Shown: positions 1-12,237 of the stretch, one piece after another
How positions within the stretch are numbered: the stretch's first letter is position 1
Layout of the letters: each line of letters starts with the position of its first letter
Source of the DNA: Episyrphus balteatus
Taxonomy: Eukaryota; Arthropoda; Insecta; Diptera; Syrphidae
Reading direction: 5' to 3'
Assembly (NCBI RefSeq): GCF_945859705.1
Contig: NC_079136.1
Span: 1,963,501 to 2,027,500, forward strand
DNA length: 64,000 bases
The notes under the pieces: generated by a model
Told to the model about the DNA's origin: nothing
Seen by the model: only the letters and a program-made list of their open reading frames with translations
The model's database searches: none
Made by a program: the position numbers and the translations under genes

Positions 1-2220
1 AATGTTGGAGACCAAAAATGTTTTAATAGAGAAAAAACAAGGCACAACAAATCAGAAGCTTATCTTGAAAATATAAACAATTTGTGTACTTAAAATCTTA
101 AACTACGATTATCCTAATAGATATTTATTTTCAAAAAAAAAAAAATGATAATAAAAAAAAGTTATAATTGTACTTAAAAACCTTATTAAACTTATACAAA
201 CACAGTCATATATTATTATCCAAGCAGTAGTCCCTAAAATAAAATGCAGCCTGTGACATTAAAGATTACGTTTTACGATAAACAGATAAAGAATTTATTA
301 AAATAAAAAAAAAAACGTTCAAAACTGTGGTATATGTTTTATTATTGAAGTCAGCAATATTAGTTATGATTATTGATATGGCTGTAGCTTGGCTACTACT
401 TGATAGATAAATTCAATTCAATGATAAAAGAATAACAAAAAGACTTATCATAAATATTGGATCTTCATTTCATCCATAGAGTCAGAGTCATGTTAGGTAA
501 TTATAAGAGGCTAACTTAAGTTAAAGATACATGCGCCATCTGACGACTGTTCTACAGTTTTTTGTTAATATTTAGAAATATAGATAAAAAAAACAAAATA
601 GTAAATCTAAAATGCTACTGAAGAAGTAACAATATTATTGTCATTATTGAATTGTGTTATCATGTCAGAGAATCAAAATAAAAATGTATGTAGGTATTTT
701 ATTGATTTATTGAAATTTTATTGTGACTCGTCAGGTTGGCGATTCGTATCAGAAACTGTGTTTTTTATCCGATAACTACTTTCCGTTGGACTTTATTGCC
801 CCCCACAATATAACAATAACGGACAAATATCACAGTTGTCATGTTATGATAAAAATATAAAAACTTAATGTTGACATATGACTACCTACTTTTTGTAAAA
901 TGTCAGTAGTTTAGTTATATTTGTTGTTGTAACTTGCTGATTGATAGAAGGCACCCTACAGAGTTAGACTGTTTTTATATAGGTGTCAATTTATGACAGT
1001 AAAAGTCTGCTATGTCAACGTGTTAAGCTGATATCTTGACGGACTTTACTACATCAATAATTTTGATAGATCTATTTAGTAAAAATTGTTTAAAAATATA
1101 TTTTTATGCTTTGTATGATTAATTGCCTTTCTTTTACTGAATGATCATTATATAGATCATTTAATGCAAAGTACCGCTTCATTTTTAAACATAGTTTTAC
1201 ACAAAAATGAACGACTAGAATAGTCAGATCTGGTTGTGAAAAATAGAAACCAATAAGGAGAACATTTTCAGGAATAAACGACTAGAATGAGAAACAAATG
1301 CGCTTCGTTTCCTACTTTGACAACTTTTATTGGGAAGAGTTTAACAGTATTAATCGTGGCAATGATATTTTTTAAGGAGCAAAATACTATAACTCAAATT
1401 GTGAAGAAATAATGTGTAATTCGGTCGCATTTGAAATTAATACAATCCCAAAGCTCATCACTGCTGAATCAATGGTTTTCATACTGACCTTACTATTGCT
1501 TTAAAAAATTCAAGAGATTGTCAATCAGGTCAGAGCTTGTGCTGATGGAATCGTTCGAAATTGTTGATTTCAGACGCAATATTTGACAATTTTGGATGAT
1601 TTTGTGGGGTCTTCATTTACTTGAAAAATTATATCTGACATGTAGTAGCATTCTGTTGCTAAAAAAACTTGATTAATTGTTACATTTTATATGAAGATGA
1701 ATTTGTTCAGTATCAAATAAGAAATAACAGATATTTTGTGGTTTGTTTCTTTTTGAACGATTGCCTCTATTTTTGTTTGTTTTTTTATTTTTTTTTGCTC
1801 TGGGCAGTCATCCAATACAACTTTTAACAAAATTAAAGTCAGTATTTGAGTTTTATTGGAAACTTGAAACTATTAACTGTTTTGTAACAAAATGGTGTGC
1901 GACGTAAAAAATGTTTTATTTAATAAATTTTTTGTAACTATTAACCAACGTTTAATTAAAAGAATTGTAAAAAAAAAACAAAAATCAAGTATAAGCAGAG
2001 ATATAAAATCCTTTTTCAAATAAGTTTACAAGAACTGTATTTAATGTAAAACATGACCACGACCCGACACACATCCGCCGAGCAGCTAAAGAATGTTTTC
2101 AAGCTAAGAGGATTGGTGTAATAGAAAAGCCAGCACAATCTCACAATTATTATAATCCTTTTGAGAATGTATAAGGTGATGTCTTAATGGTAAAGCGAAA
2201 TATAGGCTTTCTAATAATCA
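1..2220. other. AT-rich non-coding stretch
   Basis: I see no credible coding exon, RNA gene or clean repeat boundary here. The sequence is AT-rich with scattered homopolymer runs. It lies on the 3' side of the BTB exon at 7835-8039, so it could be intron of that minus-strand gene or intergenic DNA. Confidence 0.6.
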
Positions 2221-2229
2221 CGAGTTATG

Positions 2230-3419
2230 GGGGTTTGGGTCAAAATTCTTTTGTCAAAATTCTGCTTTTTAAAATTCTGTTTTTCAAAATTCTGCTTTTC
2301 AAAATTCTGCTTTTCATAATTCTGTTTTACAAAATTCTGATTTATAAGAAAGTCAGTACTCTAGCAAATTGAAAATTTATTTGTGATGGTTTAACAGCAA
2401 GCAGTTAAGAAAATACCAACCTAAATAACATTAATGAGGTGTATTTTGGAATAGTAAACGCATATGCTATGAAAATAAAATGCACGACTGGGGCCGCACG
2501 TACTTGCTCTTGCAGTTCAAAGCACTTTTATGTTAGCTTACTTGTAGATTATAAGAGCTGCCTCTATATACATTTTAAGAAATTTGGTTAATGTAGGGGA
2601 AGAGCCGGCATGGAGGCCAAATCTTATTACAATTCTTAAATACAATTTTATTTTATTTGACTTGTTTTTTTGAGAAAAACTAAAAATGCAGTTTTACTGC
2701 AATTACTTTGAATATTACGTATGAAAAATTTTATTAAAATCATTAGAGCCATTTTTGAGAAAATTGCAATAACTCCATAATGATGTACGGGAAGAGCCGA
2801 CATCCGCGATTTAAAAAAATGTAAAGACCATATTTCCACTATCCGTATTTTTTGAGAAAAACTAAAAACGCAGTTATGTTAGAACTATGTACAGCATTAC
2901 GTGTGTTAAATTTAATCAAAATCGTTAGAGTCGTTTTCGAGAAAATTGCAATAACTCGAAAATTTTGTATGGGAGTTATACGTTCTAAGCGAGATATTAA
3001 AAAACAAAAAAAAAAACCAACCTTGGAAATTATGAAAAAAAAACATCCATACCAAATTTCAACAAAATCCGTCCACCCGTTTAGGCTGTAGCTACCTGTA
3101 CAGATGGACGCACGGACGCACAGACCGACGGACGTCATGACGAAACCCACTTTTTTGGACTTCTTCATCATCATAATGTTAGTTTTGATTCAAACCTCGA
3201 ATTTTTTTTTTGACACGAAACCAATACTTGCCCTATAGAGCAAGTAAAAAAGCAGAGTTAGCAGAATTTTTTTGTTAAAAAAAATGCTGGCAGAATTTTG
3301 AAAAGCAGAATTTTGAAAGACAGAAAAGAAAAAAAGCAGAATTTTGAAAAACAGAATTTTCTTGAAAAAAGCAGAATTTTGTAAATCAGAATTTTGAAGT
3401 CAGAAATTTGACCCGCTCC
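2230..3419. mobile_element. Foldback (FB)-like element with tandem subrepeats in both arms
   Basis: The ends are inverted: GGGTCAAA near 2238 on the left and TTTGACCC near 3408 on the right. The left arm (2236-2345) is a run of CAAAATTCTG-type units separated by short T-rich spacers, and the right arm (3255-3410) carries the same units inverted as CAGAATTTTG. The element is flanked by direct copies of CGAGTTATG at 2221-2229 and 3420-3428, a 9-bp target-site duplication. Inverted arms built from short tandem subrepeats plus a 9-bp duplication are known for Drosophila FB elements (MULE superfamily). The middle encodes nothing recognisable. It includes a stretch near 2477 (ATGCACGACTGGGGCCGC) that recurs in related form at 51567 and 63479. 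The exact first base of the element is uncertain by one or two bases because of the G run. Confidence 0.7.
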
Positions 3420-3429
3420 CGAGTTATGG

Positions 3430-5594
3430 AGCGGAAAATTTATTTTTCAAAAATTGTTGTAAAAAAAAAATTATGCCATTTAATTTCTTGTAGGACAAAG
3501 ATTAGATATTTTTTCTTTTATTTCAGGATCCGTTTTTTATAACCATATTTTCCCTTTTAATAACAAATTTCAATAAAAAAAATTCTAAAGGCTATTCTTA
3601 AAAAAATTAAAAATATTTAGCAACCCATTTTCAAAAAAACATTTTAAAATATTTAAAAAAAATCAAACACTGAAGGTTTTGAAAATTATTATAGGTACAT
3701 TTTGATGTTAGGGCTAGGTACATGGGTACTCAGACGCCTTTGTATACAAATTTTCGTCTAAATCGGTTAAGTCATTTAGGTTGAGGAAGTCAGACATCAA
3801 GCATATGGTTGAGAGGTGCCGTTAATAATGGTCGAACAAACATAATTTTTCAATTGAATTTACATGAAATTGAATATACATGAAAAACCAGACGAAGTAA
3901 AATTAACTGAACATTTTTTTATCGGTAGGTCTACTATGGACCCTGATACGACATCCTTTGATAAACTTAACATGTCTAAATTTTACTGGTAGGAAATTGA
4001 AGAAATTGAAATGTAGCTGAAGAGTTGGAATCAATCAAACTAGAGAGGGTGGAGGGCAATACGACGAACAATTCCAAATTAATGGAAACATGAAATGGAA
4101 AAATTGGAGATCTTGACAATATTTTCACCTACTTACGCCTGTGAGTCATAATTTGTCCAAATGAATAACATTAAAGATTCGCTTAGAAGTATATTGTCAG
4201 ATGATTCCAAATTTATCTTTCAGTTCAGGATGCATTTTGCTTAAAGTGAAAAAACGTAGCCCTGATATAAACTACTTGGCATCGAGTTCACAACAAGAGA
4301 AGTCATACTACAATATTTCTTTCACTTTTCATTTTTTATTTCTTTGTTTTATTTTGTTGAGGTACATCTAAAAATTGAAAAATTTCAAATTCATTTTTTT
4401 CAAATTCAGTTTTTCCGAACGTAAAATTTGAAACAATGATGCAGAAAGCTTATTTTTTGGTTCCAAAAACAATTTTTGTAGTGTTTTTTTCAAAAACTAT
4501 AGCGCTATAAAGAAATAATAATTTTGTAGATCTCTCACTTTTTGCAAAAAGTTGCAATTTTTTTTGTTATTAAAACGAACTACAATACAAATCTGTTATT
4601 TTCAAATTTAAATTCATAGGTGTGTTTACAAATAAAACGCTGCGTAGTTTAAAATTAATTATTTTTGCTTCTAGTGGTCACAGAAAAAACTAGATCAAAA
4701 CTGTATGGCACGCCGAAGGCACCTCAAATAAATATTTTTTTTAATGGCATGAGGCTCTAGTGAGTGAGTTGCGGTTTATCATATTTTAAGGTTGTACACA
4801 AAAACGTGTTAGTTAAATAGAAAGGCAAGGTTGAAATTTGAAAAGGACTACAATAAATGGGCATAATGTAAGACGGTGTTAATTTCCAGTAAATCTAAAT
4901 TTATTTACAAGGATCAGAGGGTTTACTGCTTTCAAAGGGAACTTTTAAACTTGGAGGAGGGTATACTATAGAAAAGGGATGCTGCTTTATACATGAACTA
5001 GCTCCAATTCATAAATAGATCTTGCAGAACGTCATAGTGCCACGTGCTGAGTATATTTTACTGAAATGAACACTCCAACATGATAACGATTTAGAGCATA
5101 TTTCAAAGTGGTCAAGGAGTGGAAAGGAATGCACGAGAGTCGGCTGTGTAGGTATTTTTTGTGTCTGTTTCAGTTTCAGGCAGAATAGAGGCTCGTGCGA
5201 AAAAATGCAATGTACGAGAGTCGGCGGGGTAGATATTTTTTTTTGGTTTAGGTAGAATAGAATGAATTACATCGAAGCTGTGCGAAAAAAAGAAATGCAC
5301 GACAGTCGGCGATGTAGGATGTAGCGTAGGTATTATTTTTCTGTTTTAGGCAGAATTCACCAATACCAAATTTCATAGGAAAAATGTGAAAATGAAATGA
5401 AGTGGACACAGTTTCATGAGGTACTTTTTTTCATGAGGTGATATTTTTGTTGTTTTGTTGCCAAAGTTTTAATTTTATTCAGAAGGTGATTGAACAATTT
5501 ACCAAGAAAAATCGAAAACTCGATTTAATATTATAAAAAACTATAATTTATATGTTTTGTAGGTATTTAGTTTTTGTTGAAGTTTAATTTATTT
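3430..5594. other. Non-coding stretch
   Basis: No gene is supported. Simple A/T runs are frequent. The only structured part is the short tandem repeat at about 5125-5345, listed separately. Confidence 0.55.
5125..5345. repeat. Three-copy tandem repeat of about 80-86 bp
   Basis: The string AATGCACGAGAGTCGGC appears at about 5128, as AATGTACGAGAGTCGGC at about 5208, and as AATGCACGACAGTCGGC at about 5294. Each is followed by a T-rich stretch and TTTAGGCAGAAT or TTTAGGTAGAAT. The copies are diverged. A 62-residue minus-strand open frame across them is a product of the repetition, not a gene. Confidence 0.65.
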
Positions 5595-5595
5595 A

Positions 5596-6896
5596 CGGCC
5601 AATTTCTTCACATAAGTCCTAAGTCAGCTTAGTACCCGGTCAAGCTAGGTCAGGTCCTAGCACTAGTACTCGGTCCTAAGGAAAAGTTAGTACCTGAGCA
5701 TTTCTTCACATTTATAGGACCTGATCTAAGTTCACAACGCGGTCCTAAGAAATAAATCGTATAAAAATGGTATAACTGTCATTTTGACAATATTTTGATG
5801 CTTGAAATATTTTATTTTGATATTTCAACAGATTTTACAAAATATTAACAGACAAAAAACAGTCCATTCATGAAATTAACAATAAAATAATTTAAAAAAT
5901 ATTGTGATGATTGAGAACAAAGACAACAAGAAAAGAAGATAAATTATATCAAGAACCTTCACTATCAGGAACGACGAGAATGTGACGATTTTGTGCATAA
6001 GTGCCGGCAAGCCTGATAGCTAGTTCACTAACGACTCTGGAAAACCTGGAAAAGCCACAGATAAACCAGTTTATTTTATTATTAAAAAAGACAGTTCATA
6101 TATGTATATCTCAATAAAAATAACATTTTTGAAAACTGAATCTTTATTGTCTTGGTGCAGTTTTGTTTTTTAGCAGTCATTGAATGAAGATAATTTTGAT
6201 CATAGTCTGCAATACTATTTGTAAATAGAATCTTCTTGCAAAGACATTTTGTGTTGGAAATTGTTAGATAGATATCGGACGGCCATCACTGATGCCCGTA
6301 AAATATAATATATTTTGAGTGAAAATTGTATGCAGGTGGCTTCAATTATACTTTCATAAACTGTGGTTTTCTTATTAGAAATAGATAATCTTCTGCAGTG
6401 CCAACGATTTTGTTCCATAATAATTTATTCAAAGACTGCATTGCTATTGCGATACATCTTTAAAAAAAAAAATACAAATTACAAAATGCCAAAATTAGAA
6501 TAAAATTCAATAAACTCAAAAATTACACATTTCAAAAGACACCAAAGCTCAAAAATGCTCATAAATTGAATTGAGTATTATCGTCGCTAGACTGTCGATT
6601 TTTAGGTTCTAACTTTTACGAAGTCCTAAGTAAAACTCAGTACCAATTTGACAGTACTACTAAATTGTGTGAAGAAATCATTTGGTACCGATTTGAGTAC
6701 TAACGATTGGTATAATAACCAGGTCCTAGCTTATTTTGAGGAGCTAGCTGGTACCGAGTCCTTAGTAGTACTCGGTCCTAAACTGACAGTTCTAGGGCTT
6801 AGTACTTGGGTGAAGAAATGAGTTGATACCGATTTGAGTACTAACTTTAGGACTAGGACCGGTACTAGCGCTAGGACTCTGTGAAGAAATTGGCCG
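5596..6896. mobile_element. 1.3-kb inverted-repeat transposon, TTA target duplication
   Basis: The left end CGGCCAATTTCTTCACA is matched by TGTGAAGAAATTGGCCG at the right end. TTA lies directly outside both ends (5593-5595 and 6897-6899), a 3-bp duplication of the PIF/Harbinger kind. Both sub-terminal regions (5620-5760 and 6600-6880) are packed with variants of GTACT, GTACC, CTAGGAC and GGTCCTA in both orientations, and the motif TTCTTCACA recurs inside. These arms can fold extensively. I could not recognise a transposase in the centre, so it is probably a non-autonomous copy. Confidence 0.7.
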
Positions 6897-6899
6897 TTA

Positions 6900-7834
6900 G
6901 TTTTTGTTACCTACGGTTTTAGTGGAGTCTTTTTTTATAATAAAAATATACCCAATGATATTTTTTGTTGTTTTTTTTTTTAATTTGGAAAAAACAGTAT
7001 ATGGTTTTTTTAAATAAGCTTATAATTTTCAAGGATTGCACACTTATCTAAATTATTCACGCGATGCCACTGGAATAGACTATTGAAGATCTGAGAGTTT
7101 TTCTCGAAATCTTTAAAAATTGGAAGGACTTCAATTTAAAGGGGCTCGAAAACTTGAAATAGTTATTAACAATTTCATTGAACTCAATTGGAAACATTTG
7201 TATGAAGTTGCTTTAGATTTGTTAATTGAAAACAAGTAATTGTACTACTTTTTTTTTTGTTAATTTAATTTTTTAGTTACCAAAAATTGTTTATGTTTTA
7301 ATTTAATTAATTTTTTTGAAAACATGAAGTTAAAGATGTCAGACCTTTTCTTGCAAGTTGCAATATCATAATAAAAGATTTGACTGAATTTAACGATTTT
7401 CCCAACATACTTATTTAACAGGTAAGCAGGTATCAATTAAATGTTTATCATTATATGATTACAAGATTTGTTATTTAATAAACTACTGCAGCAATCAATA
7501 AAAAGAAAATATATATGAAGAAAATTTATATCAAAACGCAGTGTTAGAGTAAAGGGAAGTGAAATTAACATTCAAATAGATAAATATATGCGTTCGATAG
7601 CGAACTAACGACGACGACAAGAACATTCAAAGTCCAGTTGCAGTCACATTCTCATTTGATTTGAATAGAAAATTTAAAGTCCTAAGCAACAATTAATAGA
7701 AAAAAACCTAAACAAGGTCTTCTAAATAAGGTATTCATAATTTATTAATAAAAAACACATTTTACAAAGCACAAGGGTAAATTATAGATATTTTTATATT
7801 TGTATTGATTTGAAAGAAAAAAAAAAAAACTTAC
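6900..7834. other. Non-coding stretch downstream of the BTB exon
   Basis: It begins outside the transposon end and runs to the 5' splice site of the BTB exon. I see no exon that continues the BTB domain. The stretch is probably intron of that minus-strand gene. Confidence 0.5.
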
Positions 7835-8039
7835 TTATTGGATGCTTGCATGGATTCGAAATAAAGATTTCCTGAAAATACGGACTACAAATGGCCAAGA
7901 CAATTTTATGAGCATGCAGCAATCTGCCATCGCAGGCCAATGTCACATCGACTAAATCACCACGATCGTAAAGATTCTGGAATCCACTTGCAATGTTATC
8001 TTGAAAGTTATTCCAGCAAAGAGCAAATTCATCATCCAT
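7835..8039 (-). CDS. BTB/POZ domain protein, first coding exon only
   Basis: This exon encodes the N-terminal part of a BTB/POZ domain of the insect BTB-ttk subgroup. It starts MDDEFALCWNNFQDN, followed by LVDVTLACDG, the LLHAHKIVLAICSPYF core and a HPI segment. These are the usual family landmarks: the L.WNN start, the DVTL strand and the H.AHK..L...S.YF signature. The start codon is near the beginning of the usual domain, so little sequence precedes it. A consensus donor GTAAGT follows at 7834 and splits an isoleucine-type codon after HPI, a typical BTB splice position. The remaining BTB helices and any DNA-binding domain would lie at lower coordinates or outside the window; I do not see them in 1-7834. 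Proteins of this class are usually nuclear transcription or chromatin factors that dimerise through this domain. The closest D. melanogaster protein I can think of is a CG8924-like factor, but I do not assign a symbol. Confidence 0.85.
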
Positions 8040-8886
8040 GTCGATTTGGAATTATTTTTGTCAGCACAAAAATTTAATTTAATTTTCTTAATAAAAATAT
8101 CACACCTTTTGTGTGTTATTTTCTTTTTGCCTTTCTCTTTGAATTATATTTTTATATATTTTTCCTTTTTTTGTTTACTTTTTCACTTTACTACTACAAA
8201 AATTCTGACATTTGCACTGTGATGGATGATGGAAAAAGAAAAAAGGCATCAAACAGTGCGAACTGTGTGGTGATTTTTTTGTTCTATTTAGTTCTTGCGG
8301 CGAAGATTTTCGGGGGGAAATTTCTTTAAGATTTTATTTGTATATTTGAATAATTCTGTTTTGATTTTAGCCGCGCCGACGACGTTGGTGCTGATATAGC
8401 AACGGATTAAACATTAATGATAAATCATTTGTTTAAAAGTTGTGTAAAAATAGTTCAGAAATCTTCCATGTTTGTTAAGTGTCACAGGTCGACTGGTTAT
8501 TTGGTCGTCAATAACGATTGGTATAAAATAATAAAATGTAATGGAAAATCGAATATGGCAAGCCGCTGTTCGACACAACTGTGAGGGGGAGAGAGATGGT
8601 TATATTTTTAAAGGAAACTATTTATATTGGGAGAGTAGTGCCAAGTCGATGTTTTTATAAGTTGGAAAATCTTAAAAAAAAGTTTACGAATTGATAAATT
8701 AGCGCCGTTCAATTGAAGTTGGCAATTTACTCGCGAGTAGATAGATTTTTGTACTTATGCTCTTCTGCCTGATTAAACGAGAATTGCATTAATTACTTGT
8801 GGCATTCTATACTCACGTGTCAATAGAAAATTCGAACTCCTTTTATTGTCGTTTTATTTTGTAAGTCCAAAGGGAAAACGATGTTG
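8040..8886. promoter_or_regulatory. Upstream region of the BTB gene
   Basis: This 850-bp stretch lies immediately 5' of the BTB start codon and should hold its 5' UTR and core promoter, unless an upstream non-coding exon exists. I do not see a clear TATA box or initiator that fixes a start site. Small plus-strand open frames at 8001-8329 are low-complexity and unlikely to be genes. Confidence 0.35.
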
Positions 8887-9068
8887 AAGCCTGGTACGCA
8901 GCTCGAGCTAAATTTTAGCTCCCCTACAAATTATCGAAAAATTTTAGCCGAGCTAAAATCTATCCCATTTAAATTATCGATAACTTGTATGGGAATTTTA
9001 TCTCGGCTAAAAATAATCGATGCAGTCACTGTCAGTGTATGTAAAATCTCAGCTGGTGGTTGGGAATT
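8887..9068. repeat. Partial copy of the AAGCCTGGTACGC hairpin repeat
   Basis: It begins with AAGCCTGGTACGCAGCTCG, the terminal sequence of the hairpin family described at 9069-11470. It contains one TATCGATA at 8975-8982. The expected inverted right end is missing; unrelated sequence continues to the next copy, so this looks truncated. Confidence 0.65.
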
Positions 9069-11470
9069 AAGCCTGGTACGCAGTTCGCGCTAAATTTTAG
9101 CTCCCCTACAAATTATCGAAAAATTTTATCCGATAGGGAAGTTCGAACATTTGTCCTTGTCTTCTCTTTCTATTTACAGTTACCATTTTGACGTTTTAAA
9201 CTCGGCGAAAATCAAAACAAACCAGCAAAAACAAACCAACAAAACAAAAAAGCAAAAAATACAGCATAGAAATATATTTTAAATTCCGTAATTTTTTCGA
9301 TTTTTAGACATTAAATTAAGTTATAGTAGAACGTTACTACCAAAAAAACACTTGAAATCGATTTGTATGATTTTTTTTTACAAACAACAGTTCTTTAAAA
9401 TTGCGCGCGTCCTTGAAAAATTTGGTTTGTTTTGATCTTCACCCAGTTTAGGAGATATTTTTTTCTATTTTCTTTTGTTCTTTTGATACTGACAGATGAG
9501 CGAAATTCCGAATCTAAAATGAGTCCCATACAAATTATCGATAACTTGTATGGGAATTTTATCTCGGCTAAAATTTAGCTCGATCAGCGTACCAGGCTTT
9601 AAGCCTGGTACGCAGCTCGCGCTAAATTTTAGCTCCCATACAAATTATCGAAACATTTTTTAGAGCTAAAATGGATCCCATACAAGTTATCGATAATTTG
9701 TAGGGGATAGATTTTAGCTCGGCTAAAATTTTTCGATAATTTGTATAGGAGCTAAAATTTAGCGTGAGCTGCGTACCAGGCTTATTACTTCAACGGCCAC
9801 TTTTTGCAAAAATTGAAAATTTTCAAACTCATTTTGTGACCATTTTTCCGACTACAAAATTAAAAATGATGACACAAAAAGCTTATATTTTGGTTAAAAA
9901 AACAATTTTTGTAGTTTTTTCCAAAAACAAACAGCGCTAGAAAGAAATAAAACATTTTTACTCTTGTAAATTTCCCACTTTTTCACTTTTTAGGTCATTG
10001 TAGTTATTTCTTAACACAAATATTTAATAGGAAATTGATGGTGTATTGAATTTTAATAGCTACTGATTAAAATAAATAAAAATAACGGCGCAAAATTTTA
10101 AACGATTTAGTAAAATGCTAAAGCCTGGTACGCTGATCGCGCTAAATTTTAGCTCCCATACAAATTATCGAAAATTTTTAGCCGAGATAAAATAGATCCC
10201 ATACAAGTTATCGATAACTTGTATGGGAATTTTATCTCGGCTAAAATTTAGCGCGAACAGCGTACCAGGCTTAAAGCCTGGTACGCTGCTCGCGCTAAAT
10301 TTTAGCTCCCATACAAATTATCGAAAAATTTTATCCGATAGGGAAGTTCGAACATTTGTCCTTGTCTTCTCTTTCTATTTACAGTTACCATTTTGACGTT
10401 TTAAACTCGGCGAAAATCAAAACAAACCAGCAAAAACAAACCAACAAAACAAAAAAGCAAAAAATACAGCATAGAAATATATTTTAAATTCCGTAATTTT
10501 TTCGATTTTTAGACATTAAATTAAGTTATAGTAGAACGTTACTACCAAAAAAACACTTGAAATCGATTTGTATGATTTTTTTTTACAAACAACAGTTCTT
10601 TAAAATTGCGCGCGTCCTTGAAAAATTTGGTTTGTTTTGATCTTCACCCAGTTTAGGAGATATTTTTTTCTATTTTCTTTTGTTCTTTTGATACTGACAG
10701 ATGAGCGAAATTCCGAATCTAAAATGAGTCCCATACAAATTATCGATAACTTGTATGGGAATTTTATCTCGGCTAAAATTTAGCTCGATCAGCGTACCAG
10801 GCTTTAAGCCTGGTACGCAGCTCGCGCTAAATTTTAGCTCTCATACAAATTATCGAAACATTTTTTAGAGCTAAAATGGATCCCATACAAGTTATCGATA
10901 ATTTGTAGGGGATAGATTTTAGCTCGGCTAAAATTTTTCGATAATTTGTATAGGAGCTAAAATTTAGCGCGAGCTGCGTACCAGGCTTATTACTTCAACG
11001 GCCACTTTTTGCAAAAATTGAAAATTTTCAAACTCATTTTGTGACCATTTTTCCGACCACAAAATTAAAAATGATGACACAAAAAGCTTATATTTTGGTT
11101 TAAAAAACAATTTTTGTAGTTTTTTCCAAAAACAAATAGCGCTAGAAAGAAATAAAACATTTTTACTTTTTTTAAATTTCCCACTTTTTCACTTTTTAGG
11201 TCATTGTAGTTATTTCTTAACACAAATATTTAATAGGAAATTGATGGTGTATTGAATTTTAATAGCTACTGATTAAAATAAATAAAAATAACGGAGCAAA
11301 ATTTTAAACGATTTAGTAAAATGCTAAAGCCTGGTACGCTGCTCGCGCTAAATTTTAGCTCCCATACAAATTATCGAAAATTTTTAGCCGAGATAAAATG
11401 GATCCCATACAAGTTATCGATAACTTGTATGGGAGCTAAAATTTAGCGCGAGCTGCATACCATAGGCTTT
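9069..11470. repeat. Tandem duplication of a 1.2-kb unit built from hairpin elements
   Basis: Unit 1 (9069-10273) and unit 2 (10274-11470) are direct, nearly identical copies about 1,205 bp long. Each unit holds three inverted-repeat elements whose ends read AAGCCTGGTACGC going in and GCGTACCAGGCTT coming out: a long one (9069-9599; 10274-10805), a short palindrome (9601-9783; 10806-10988) and another short palindrome (10121-10272; 11327-11470). A shared 340-bp spacer separates the last two. The sub-terminal sequence (GCGCTAAATTTTAGCTCCC, then ATACAAATTATCG) recurs in both orientations. Six TATCGATA palindromes lie in the two units (9536, 9688, 10209, 10741, 10893, 11415). The hairpins look like a MITE or foldback family with no coding capacity. 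The few differences between units (small indels, scattered substitutions) suggest the larger duplication is recent. Confidence 0.85.
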
Positions 11471-12237
11471 AAGTCAAAAAGAAAACTGATTTTTAACGCA
11501 GTAAATTACTTAAATGGCTTTAACTTTTTGCTAAATCGTTTAAAATTTTGCACCAGTAATTTTTTAAATTTTTTTTTATCTTGATGTTATTTTCAAATAA
11601 GGATTTTGTTTAGAATTGCCTAACTAGGGTCTGTAAGAATTACGTATCTTATACATTTAAATCAAACCCATCCAAGATACCAATCATTTAATATTACCAC
11701 AAAGATCCACATGATTTCCATTGGGTGTATTGTTTATCATGTGCAAGCAAACAGCGTCATTTCTAAGCTTAGGGAACTTTCGGATGCTGAATCTCATGGA
11801 ACTAAAACCAAGACAATCAGACTTCCCTGAAAAATGTTTTCTCTAAAAACTTTATTGTATAGGTGAGGTCTTATTTATAAAAGTAAGATTTGCTTTTAAA
11901 ATATGACCCATTAGGTTTTTAAACCAAAATCTAAACTTCCTGCTTAATTTTTGTAAAAAGGATAAACCATCACAAAATGTTTACCAAATTTTCACTTTTT
12001 GCCCTATGTATTATCAATGCTTCTGTAAAAAAAAAAGAATTAATTAAAAACTGCCAAATCATCGCATCCGTTGACGAAACCTCAAGCGTACGAAAGATAA
12101 TTTCGTGATACATTAAACGAGCACAGCGATTGGGATGCCGGCATACGTTAGAAAACAGAACGAAATTTATGGTAGAATCTACAACTGCATAGGCCAAAAT
12201 ATAATTGGTTGACAAATTTGACTTCGTCGACCCCTAT
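11471..12237. other. Non-coding stretch before the tRNA
   Basis: No gene is supported. An 81-residue minus-strand frame at 11970-12215 has no recognisable domain and I do not treat it as coding. Confidence 0.5.

Noticed and set aside
3084..3140. GACGGACG-type cluster near 3110
   Set aside because: It is a common degenerate repeat motif inside the foldback element and not a CRISPR-like or regulatory array.
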